Positions 41,284 to 48,341 of a DNA stretch of 64,000 bases are shown one piece after another. Origin of the DNA: Planctomycetaceae bacterium (lineage in GTDB: Bacteria; Planctomycetota; Planctomycetia; Gemmatales; Gemmataceae); the NCBI GenBank assembly GCA_013823135.1, contig PNLP01000002.1:62001-126000 (forward strand). The letters are read 5' to 3'. The position numbers and the translations under genes were made by a program. A model generated the notes under the pieces. It was not told the origin of the DNA and ran no database searches. It was given only the letters and a program-made list of their open reading frames with translations. Every line of letters begins with the position of its first letter. The first letter of the stretch is position 1.

Positions 41284-42300
41284 ATGCCGGCGATCTTCGA
41301 CATCGAGCATTACATCAGTCTGAAGCCCGGCTCGGGAACCGGACTTGTCCGCTTCCTTGCGATGTGTTTTGCAATGTCAATAAGGGATCAGGCAACCCGT
41401 TGGATGCTTGGCCCCCATCCAAATCCCAGAGTGTATGGCGCGGAGCACTGCTATTATGTTGCCGGGGTAAAGTACGATATTGTTCCACCTCCGATCGCTG
41501 TCGCATCACAGGTCTCGCTTTTTCTCAAACAGTTGGTTGGCGAATGTGGACCGTTAACACTCCAACTCGGTGAACGACAGCTTGTAATCGCAGTGCAAAT
41601 AGAACCTCGCGAAATCGCGGACCAAATCACCGCCGAACTTCCGATTTCATCTGCCCTTCACGAACCCGCGGCACACTTATTAGACCGATGCACCACGAGA
41701 GGCGACCACATCGTCGAATTTGCGGACACTGAATTCGAGGGCGAAACCAATTTGCGTGGTCCGCGAGTTTGGTTCCCTCAACTTGATTCGTCAGGATCGA
41801 AACCATGTTTTCTCGGCCGTCAGCGGATGCCTTTCCATCCTGGCATGCATGGCATGCACCCGCCAACCAAGTTCCTCATGATGGTCTTGTTGATGTGCTT
41901 TCGTGACGGGGCGAAAGAGGTGGAATTCCGACCAGTCCAACAAGTAATGAAATTATGGTATCTCCTCGATAAGTGGCACGAATGTATCCCGACACCCGCG
42001 TTCGTCTGGCCGCAGTTGGTGCGGGTGATCGAACGGCACGCAACCCTGATACGTCCCGAATCCAGTGACCTCGATGTTCCGGCCGTCGGTTGGTTGGAAC
42101 TTCGATGGGGTCAGGATCTGCCTCCCGATAACCTCGCCGTGTTCCTCGACCCGCGAAATGATTCTGGGCATATCCGGATCACATTCATGAGAGTGGCCCC
42201 GGAAACGCAATCCGAAAGCAAGGCGACAGAATCACCAACACAAGAAGCCGACGACCGTAACGATGAGATGGTGATAGAGTTTTCGCCTGACGATCAGTAA
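41284..42300 (+). CDS. Tandem GspE-N2-like domain protein without ATPase
   Basis: The protein has 338 residues. Start ATG 41284 has GGAGGG upstream. It appears to hold two copies of one domain. Each begins with a helix ending in RD (FAMSIRDQATRWMLG and LMCFRDGAKEVEFRP), followed by a short two-stranded segment and a Pro-containing turn (YDIVPPPIAV; HECIPTPAFVW). This is the layout of the N2 domain of GspE/PilB secretion ATPases, but there is no Walker A motif. The function is unknown. Confidence 0.65.
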   Translation: MPAIFDIEHYISLKPGSGTGLVRFLAMCFAMSIRDQATRWMLGPHPNPRVYGAEHCYYVAGVKYDIVPPPIAVASQVSLFLKQLVGECGPLTLQLGERQLVIAVQIEPREIADQITAELPISSALHEPAAHLLDRCTTRGDHIVEFADTEFEGETNLRGPRVWFPQLDSSGSKPCFLGRQRMPFHPGMHGMHPPTKFLMMVLLMCFRDGAKEVEFRPVQQVMKLWYLLDKWHECIPTPAFVWPQLVRVIERHATLIRPESSDLDVPAVGWLELRWGQDLPPDNLAVFLDPRNDSGHIRITFMRVAPETQSESKATESPTQEADDRNDEMVIEFSPDDQ

Positions 42301-42320
42301 CCCGTTTGCAGGAATTCACT

Positions 42321-42845
42321 GTGCTCGTTTTTGAATCCGCGGAACAGTTGCTCGCCGAACCGGATGCCCGGCGGTATCTGCACGTCATCATCCTGAACGC
42401 CCTGCGCGACAAGGCAACGCGGCTCGAAATCCGCGCCACCGAGGACGGCGGGTTGCTCTACTACCGCATCGAAGATCGCGACTGGGAACTGTCCCCGCCA
42501 CCCGACGAGCTTTACCCGCTTCTCAAGCCGACTGTTCGCGAAGTTGCTCGCCTCGTGTCGCCCGAACGGCCCGACATGACGGTCCACTTCGGCGTTCCCG
42601 AAGGCCGATACGAACCGCTCGAAGCGGGCTGGCTCACCTACCAACTTGGCGGAATGTGGCTCGATCTGTTCGTGCGAATCGACCCCCGTGAGCCGTTCGG
42701 GTTCATTCAGTTCGATGTGGATGGCGTCGAGGCCCGCGAGTTCAGCGAAGCGGCGGGTGAGGCTCTCGCAGCCTACGCAGCCCTGCTCGCACCCGAGACG
42801 TTCGAGATTCCCGACGAGCAGGATGAGGAAAGCGGCCAAGAGTGA
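42321..42845 (+). CDS. Single GspE-N2-like domain protein
   Basis: The protein has 174 residues. The GTG start at 42321 has AGGA 6 bp upstream. The domain is the clearest of the three copies: IILNALRDKATRLEIRATED, LLYYRIEDRDWELSPPPDEL and then a helix. It closely follows the GspE pattern (A..ASDIHIEP...RIDG.L.....PP). The second half is beta-rich (GWLTYQLGGMWLDLFVRID). It sits 20 bp after the tandem protein, in the sigma factor operon. Confidence 0.68.
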   Translation: MLVFESAEQLLAEPDARRYLHVIILNALRDKATRLEIRATEDGGLLYYRIEDRDWELSPPPDELYPLLKPTVREVARLVSPERPDMTVHFGVPEGRYEPLEAGWLTYQLGGMWLDLFVRIDPREPFGFIQFDVDGVEAREFSEAAGEALAAYAALLAPETFEIPDEQDEESGQE

Positions 42846-43293
42846 ATTTAAAGCCCAAGCATTGGCACGCGGATGACGCGGATCCAGCGAGGATCAAGAG
42901 GATCAAGACAAAAGCAAAATCAGTTTGATCCGCAGATTACGCAGACTACAGACGGTGGCGTAATGATCGGAATCGTTGCTGGTTGTGTGTAAGGTTTTTG
43001 CCCCCTCACCCGCGACTCGAAGACTCGTCGCGACCTCTCCCCCCGAAACCGGGGGCGAGGTGGGGGGTGATTGGTTTCGTCTGAGGGCGATGGGTTTGGG
43101 AAGGCTGAAGTGAAGACGCCGCGCACCCACCTCGCTCCCGATTTTTGGGGGAGAGGTCGGCGAGGCTTTGCGAGCCGGGTGAGGGGGAACTACCTTCACC
43201 AAACCCTGACACAATCTCACTCATTACCCCATCGCTTCGAATCTGCGGATCAAACTCTTCTCTTCTTTCTGATCCGGGTGCCATTGCTGCGTT
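42846..43293. repeat. 448-bp gap made of nested inverted repeats
   Basis: The outer pair is 42856-42935 and 43234-43287 (TTGGCACGCGGATGACGCGG and GATCCGGGTGCCATTGCTGC; also GTTTGATCCGCAGATT). The inner pair is at about 43001-43064 and 43127-43187 (CCCCCTCACCCG...CGGGTGAGGGGG, GACCTCTCCCCC). No gene is seen in between. Confidence 0.85.
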
Positions 43294-45636
43294 TTACTTC
43301 TTCTTCGCGGTGTGGTCGCCCTTCATCTCGAAGACGGTCTTGTCGCCGTTGGTCGCGATGAAGTCCCAGGTGTAGCCGCCCTCGGCCGCGAACTTCCAGA
43401 TCAGGTTCAGCTTCACGCCGTCGCCCATGACGGCTTTCCACGCGATACTCTTCGCTTGAGTATCGTGCGTGCCGGTCCACTCGATCTCCGTGCCGGCCGA
43501 GTCGTACAGCCACATGCGGTACATCTTCATCGCCGGGTCGTAGGTGATCAGTTCGATCACGCCGCGATCGTCGGCAGCGCTCGTGGCCAAACTGCGGAGG
43601 AACTTGCCGCCGAACGAAGTCTCAATGACGTCCTGCCCCTTCAGGTTCACAGCCCGGCCGCCGACCTTCAGCTCCGTGTTCGTGTCCCACGTGCCGGCCA
43701 GTTCCTTCAGCAGCGGGGTGAGTTCGCCCTTGATCGGCGCTTCGCCGTTATCGGGGGAGTATGCGAAGGTCTTGATTGGCTTCCACGGCGTCGCGGTGCT
43801 GGTCGCGCCGAAGAACACGAACAACATCTCGTCGGTGGTTTCCTCGCCATACGACACGGCTCGCGGCGGCTTCGTGGGGTTGTTCGGGTTCGTCGCCGAG
43901 TTGTCGTAGACCGCACGCACTTCGAGCTTCGTGCCGGCTTTCGCGCTGATCGGTTCCTTGAACCAGTACGTTTCCTGCCAGCGGTAATCCCACGCGGGGA
44001 TGTCGATGAGCGTGACCGGCTTGCCGCCCGGCGGCGTCATGATGATGCTCACGGACTTGCCGAGCAGGTGCATGTGCGGCAGCACGTTGTGCAGCACGGC
44101 ATCGGTGTGCAGGAAGATCGCCCCGTGTGCCGGGTGATCCGACTTGCCAGCGGGGATCTTCTCCCACTGCTTCAGGCCGTTGATGATGAGCGTCTGCCAC
44201 GGTTGTTCAACGGGTGATTTCGCGAAGTACAGCCCGACTTGCGTGCGGTCCGTGGCGAACTGACCGTTGCGGTGGTAGTGCGTCTGCATCAGGAAATCGC
44301 TGTCTTTTGGCAGGAGCCAGCCCGCACCCTGCGGCACGAACTGCGGCATCTGTCCGGGAGCCCAGCCACCGATTCCGCCGAACTTCGGCGTCTCGCCGTG
44401 CTTGTTCGCGGGGGGTACGAACCCGACGCCCATCCCCACGGTGTAACCCGGCCCGCGGTCGAGGAGCAACTTGCCGTTGTCCTTCGCCTGTTGCTTCGCT
44501 TCGAGGTCGCGGGCAGCACCCGTGGTATCGAAGTAGTGCAGCGTGTGGTGAACGACTCGCGGGTTGCCGGGCTTCACGTCGTACCCGATGACCCACTTGT
44601 TCTCGGTGAGCTTCGTCGGCACCACGAACACGCGGAACAGGTCGCTGCCGGAACCACCAAGGCGGAAGTCCTCGCTCGCACTCAGGATCAGGTCGGGCTT
44701 GCCGTGCCGCCAGCCGTCGGAGCCGAAGTCGGGTGCTTTCGGAGCGTCCTTGGGGTCGCCTTCCGGTGCATCAGCATCAACCCAGGCAGCGAGCGTGGCG
44801 ATCTCGGCCGCGGTCAACTTGCGTTCGCCTCGCATCGGCACGCCACCGACCGCGGACCACGGCGGCATCTGCTTGTTCCCCGTGTATTCCTTGATATCGC
44901 TGGCCCAGCGGCGAGCCTGTGCGAAGGTCGAAAGCGCGAACGGCCCAACCTCGCCCGTACGATGGCAGACCACGCAGTTCGCGTTCAGGATCGGGGCCAC
45001 ATCCTTGTAAAACGTGACGGCACCGGCCTTGGGAGCGGGTTTCACCGTGAGTTCGATCTCGCACCCAATCGCTTTGGTAACTGGCGTTGCGACCGCTTTC
45101 CCCGCGAGAACCGCGGTGAGTGCGTCACTCAGTTCATGCGTTGTGACGACGGGATTGCGTTTGAGGCGGGCCGAGTAGCCGTCGTCGATCCGCCCGCGGT
45201 ATCGCACTTTCCCTTCGCCATCGAGGAGGAACGCTTCCGGGGTGCAGGTGGCTTTGAGCCCCACCGCGAGTTCTTTCTTGGGGTCGTGGAGCACGGGAAT
45301 GGTGAGCTTGTACCCCGCGGCGGACTTCGCCACAGCGTCGCGTGGGTCTTCGGTCGGGCACACGAGCACAACCGCGACGCCCTTCTCGGCGTGTGTTTTG
45401 CCAAGTTCGTTCAACCCGGCGACGTAGGAGTTCGACACGGGGCATTCGAACGAGACGAACACCACAACCGTGGCCGTTTTACCTCGCACGGAGTCGAACT
45501 TGGTCGCGGTCCCGTCGAGGGCGGTGAGCGTGGGACTGGGTGCCTGGGTGCCGATGACGGATTCGGGCTTGGCATCTGCGGCGAACGCAGCCGTGGCAAA
45601 CGTGAACGCGAAGGAGGCGATCAGGAAGCGAAACAT
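43294..45636 (-). CDS. Redoxin / cytochrome c / Cu-monooxygenase-like fusion, secreted
   Basis: The protein has 780 residues. A signal peptide (LIASFAFTFATAAFAA) leads into a redoxin domain (about 30-170, with SFECPVSNSYVAGLNELGKT). Next is a cytochrome c-like stretch with one heme motif, NANCVVCHRTGEVGPF (about 215-260). The third part resembles type II copper monooxygenase domains, with His-rich strands (MQTHYHRNGQ, LHNVLPHMHLLGK). The last part (LKELAGTWDTNTELKVGGRA) resembles DUF1579. This is a planctomycete periplasmic redox architecture; substrate unknown. Confidence 0.85.
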   Translation of the reverse strand: MFRFLIASFAFTFATAAFAADAKPESVIGTQAPSPTLTALDGTATKFDSVRGKTATVVVFVSFECPVSNSYVAGLNELGKTHAEKGVAVVLVCPTEDPRDAVAKSAAGYKLTIPVLHDPKKELAVGLKATCTPEAFLLDGEGKVRYRGRIDDGYSARLKRNPVVTTHELSDALTAVLAGKAVATPVTKAIGCEIELTVKPAPKAGAVTFYKDVAPILNANCVVCHRTGEVGPFALSTFAQARRWASDIKEYTGNKQMPPWSAVGGVPMRGERKLTAAEIATLAAWVDADAPEGDPKDAPKAPDFGSDGWRHGKPDLILSASEDFRLGGSGSDLFRVFVVPTKLTENKWVIGYDVKPGNPRVVHHTLHYFDTTGAARDLEAKQQAKDNGKLLLDRGPGYTVGMGVGFVPPANKHGETPKFGGIGGWAPGQMPQFVPQGAGWLLPKDSDFLMQTHYHRNGQFATDRTQVGLYFAKSPVEQPWQTLIINGLKQWEKIPAGKSDHPAHGAIFLHTDAVLHNVLPHMHLLGKSVSIIMTPPGGKPVTLIDIPAWDYRWQETYWFKEPISAKAGTKLEVRAVYDNSATNPNNPTKPPRAVSYGEETTDEMLFVFFGATSTATPWKPIKTFAYSPDNGEAPIKGELTPLLKELAGTWDTNTELKVGGRAVNLKGQDVIETSFGGKFLRSLATSAADDRGVIELITYDPAMKMYRMWLYDSAGTEIEWTGTHDTQAKSIAWKAVMGDGVKLNLIWKFAAEGGYTWDFIATNGDKTVFEMKGDHTAKKK

Positions 45637-45794
45637 CCGGTGTTCCTCGTGAGACCTGGCGACCGGGTAATTCTACTCACCGAACCCCCCAAAGGTTTCG
45701 GCGAGCGGGTCGCCATTCTCTTCCAGCGTGCGAGGAGAGCGAATCTTACGCCAACCGGGCCGGGGTATCGCCCCGGCCCGGCGTTTCGAGCACG

Positions 45795-46027
45795 TCACTC
45801 CTCGATCGGGCGGATTGGCTTCCGGACCTTCCGGGTGCTGTATCCGCCGTAGTTCTTCTTCAAGCTCCCCTCCTTGCTCGTCTTCTCCGCGATGACCTCG
45901 ATCCGGAACTCCGACCCGCCCATCGCCCCCGCACACTTCACGCAGACCCTCGTCTCGGGGAGCGTGTCTCCAGTCGCTCCTCGGGGATCAAGCCCCCACA
46001 ACGCGCACACGGTTGCGGTTCCGTCAT
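45795..46027 (-). pseudogene. C4 zinc-finger gene split by a frameshift
   Basis: ATG 46027 has GAGGAGG 8 bp upstream and reads MTEPQPCARCGGLIPEERLE, the first half of a TraR/DksA-type C4 zinc finger. A stop comes at 45938. The other frame continues exactly where needed: LPETRVCVKCAGAMGGSEFR, on to a conserved-looking C-terminus ending at 45795. A duplicated AC dinucleotide (GTGT at 45964-45967 on the plus strand) accounts for the shift. Alternatives are an assembly error or programmed frameshifting. Confidence 0.7.
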
Positions 46028-46044
46028 CGTTCGGGCCTCCTCAG

Positions 46045-46072
46045 GTTCGGAAGGGGCGAAGCCCCCTTCCGA
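46045..46072. repeat. TTCGGAAGGGGCGAAGCCCCC palindrome
   Basis: TTCGGAAGGGG (left) pairs with CCCCCTTCCGAA (right). It is directly upstream of the zinc-finger gene's SD sequence. Confidence 0.7.
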
Positions 46073-46201
46073 AGGTCATGACGCATCGGAAGCCCGTTTC
46101 GTCCTCGAAAACCCTGGAAATTGTGCGAATCGAACCAAGTGTCGGGTTGGCGTGTCAATTGAGGGGGCAATCAAATCGTTTGGGCCGTTTGGCATTCAGG
46201 C

Positions 46202-46287
46202 ATTCAGGCGAGCGGGGTGGCGTAAGCCCCCCGAGGTTGTGTGAAGCCCAACACTCGGGGGGCTTACGCCGCCCCGCTCGCCTGAAT
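46202..46287. repeat. GGCGAGCGGGGTGGCGTAAG hairpin, 34-nt arms
   Basis: Arms 46202-46235 and 46254-46287 differ at one position, which would be G-U in RNA. They end 70 bp upstream of the gene at 46358. The 330-bp gap 46028-46357 holds this and the 46045 palindrome but no gene. Confidence 0.9.
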
Positions 46288-46357
46288 CGGCGTTGCTCTT
46301 TCGGACGCCAGAGAGTACACCCGCCGCACGTCAGACTCCCGCTTGTGAGAGGTCGCC

Positions 46358-47161
46358 GTGAAGCCTGTTGCCGCGTCTGTCCTCGCCCTCGCGCTCCTGA
46401 CAACTGCGTTCGGGGCGCCACCGCCAAAGCCGGCACCCATGCCGGAGGTCAAGAAGCCGGTCCCTCCCGAAGCCGAGATCGTCGCGCAGATGCTCCGCGA
46501 CCTGCTCAAGAAGAACATTCCCGACCCGCTCACCAAGTCCAACCAAAACTGGGGTCATCAGAAGGGCGTCACCGTGGTTCGAAGGTACCGCGAGGGGCTC
46601 CGCTTCTGGGTCGAGCCCGTGCAGGAATTCCAGAACGACGGCGTCTGGCGGCGAGTCGATGTTCGGATTCCGGAGCCGACCAAGGTGGGGCTCACGGTCA
46701 ACGAACTGACTTACGCACCGGACGGGAAGATCCACATCACCGTGGGCGTGGCCTGCGAGCGGGTGGACATGAAAATGGAACAGCAGGTGTGGCGCAACGG
46801 CCTGCGGCTTTACTCGGGCGAGACCCGCGCTCACTGTGCCGCGGGGCTGATCGTCAAGGCTGTGGTGACCACCAAGACCGAGTTCAAGAAAGGCTCGTTC
46901 ATTCCCGTTCCGGAGGTCACACTCCAGGTTCGCGCGACCGAAGCTCAAATCTTTCACACGGATTTCGTCGTCGACCACACGGCCGGCCTCGACGGCGACC
47001 CCGCCAAGAACGTCGGCGACCTGATGGTCAAGTTGGTGAAAGCGGTGAAGCCAGACCTGGAAAAGGACCTGATCGAGAAAGCCAACGCGGCCATCGTGAA
47101 GGCCGCGGGAACCCGCGAGTTCAAGCTCGCCTTCGACAAGATTCTCGGTTTGAAAAAGTAG
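46358..47161 (+). CDS. Secreted hypothetical protein
   Basis: The protein has 267 residues. A signal peptide (VAASVLALALLTTAFGA) and a Pro-rich linker are followed by helices and a beta-rich middle (RVDVRIPEPTKVGLTVNELT, KIHITVGVACERVDMKMEQQ). The C-terminal part is helical (LVKAVKPDLEKDLIEKANAA). The amphipathic beta stretch would fit a lipid- or surface-binding domain. I recognise no family. Confidence 0.75.
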   Translation: MKPVAASVLALALLTTAFGAPPPKPAPMPEVKKPVPPEAEIVAQMLRDLLKKNIPDPLTKSNQNWGHQKGVTVVRRYREGLRFWVEPVQEFQNDGVWRRVDVRIPEPTKVGLTVNELTYAPDGKIHITVGVACERVDMKMEQQVWRNGLRLYSGETRAHCAAGLIVKAVVTTKTEFKKGSFIPVPEVTLQVRATEAQIFHTDFVVDHTAGLDGDPAKNVGDLMVKLVKAVKPDLEKDLIEKANAAIVKAAGTREFKLAFDKILGLKK

Positions 47162-47176
47162 ACCGCGGCCAGCGAC

Positions 47177-47569
47177 TCAGGCAATCGATTGTTTGATGAG
47201 TTGAATCAGGCTGTCGAGCGTGAACGGCTTTTCAAGAACGGTGGCCCCAAGTGGCAACGCAACGGGTTGACGCGGTGTTCCGCCGAGGAAGCCAGACATG
47301 AAGACGACAGGAACATTGGGGTTGGCGTTGTGAATGTCCGCTGCGAGATCAACGCCGGAACGACCCGGCATCCGAACGTCGGTGAGCACGAGGGAAAAGC
47401 GGAGAGGGTTCGCCAGAAACACTTCGAGAGCGTGCTGCGCATCGGTGGCCGAGAACACGGCATAGCCGGCGTGCGACAAGGCGATCCGCACGAAATCGCG
47501 CACGGCCCCTTCATCGTCGACGACCAAGACGGCTGGCACGGTCGACGATTCAAGCAGATCGGAAGCCAT
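47177..47569 (-). CDS. Receiver-only response regulator
   Basis: The protein has 130 residues. A single REC domain: acidic pair in VLVVDDEG, phosphoacceptor Asp in VLTDVRMPGRSG, conserved Ser/Thr in VVFMSGF and Lys in VLEKPF. There is no output domain, so it would act through protein contacts or phosphotransfer. The ATG 47569 removes a basic upstream stretch. It is convergent with the 46358 gene. Confidence 0.85.
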   Translation of the reverse strand: MASDLLESSTVPAVLVVDDEGAVRDFVRIALSHAGYAVFSATDAQHALEVFLANPLRFSLVLTDVRMPGRSGVDLAADIHNANPNVPVVFMSGFLGGTPRQPVALPLGATVLEKPFTLDSLIQLIKQSIA

Positions 47570-47712
47570 CGAACACCGTGGGGCGGACACGGATCTCACC
47601 CTCCCGGCAGTGGTGCTGGTTGTGTGGGCTGTATCAGTTAGTGCACCGTTCTCTCTCAAGCAAACGCTCCCGATCGGTTTTCGCCTTGATATCCCAGCCT
47701 GGACTCTGGTTC

Positions 47713-48153
47713 TCAATTCAGCGGCTCAGAATTCGTTCGACAGAAATACGATTTCAGTTCAAATGTTGGTAACGGTTGCATGTCGGGTTCTACAAATGAT
47801 ACCCGAGCATCAAACGACAACAATCTTTCTTTTGTATAATACTGGTAAACTGGGGAGTGCGTCCGGTCGTAGAGATCTGGATTCCGCGCCCGGAATGCCT
47901 CGTAGGTTTCTGAATGCAACAAGCGGGCCGAAATGATCCGCATGAACGCAGTCGTGATGGTTTCGTGGTAACCATCGACAACGCCATTTCGGGAGTTCAA
48001 CTTTTGGATACCGGCGCGAATCCTGTCGCCTGCCTTCGCGTGTGGTAATCGCGTCAGGTACAGCCAGGCCATCCACACGTGGGCGTTATGTGTCCACTCT
48101 GAGCGTGAAATTGCCGCGGCCTCGAACGCGGTCAGGAATTCGTCGTCAGTCAT
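47713..48153 (-). CDS. Hypothetical protein with conserved-looking His motifs
   Basis: The protein has 146 residues and is helical. RSEWTHNAHVWMAWLYLTRL and VVDGYHETITTAFMRIIS carry paired histidines that could bind metal. It resembles a family of small bacterial hypothetical proteins that I cannot name. It is upstream of the receiver gene on the same strand, with about 140 bp between their starts and stops. Confidence 0.7.
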   Translation of the reverse strand: MTDDEFLTAFEAAAISRSEWTHNAHVWMAWLYLTRLPHAKAGDRIRAGIQKLNSRNGVVDGYHETITTAFMRIISARLLHSETYEAFRARNPDLYDRTHSPVYQYYTKERLLSFDARVSFVEPDMQPLPTFELKSYFCRTNSEPLN

Positions 48154-48243
48154 GAGAGCCTCCGCAGTTCCTCATCGACACGAGGGGAACCGTGTGGGTT
48201 CGTGCGCGATGCCGCAAGCGGCGTTAACCAGCCACGTTTGCGC

Positions 48244-48272
48244 TTGCCTCACGTTTGTGTCCCATCTACACT
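48244..48272 (+). promoter_or_regulatory. Candidate promoter of the DUF1549/DUF1553 gene
   Basis: TTGCCT (48244-48249), a 17-bp spacer and TACACT (48267-48272). Transcription from here would begin after the first in-frame ATGs, which supports the start at 48342. Confidence 0.45.
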
Positions 48273-48341
48273 CAGATGAAGATTCGACGCACCCGCCCCC
48301 GGCGTTCCGCCGTCCTTCACGAATACCCCGTGAGCCAACTC

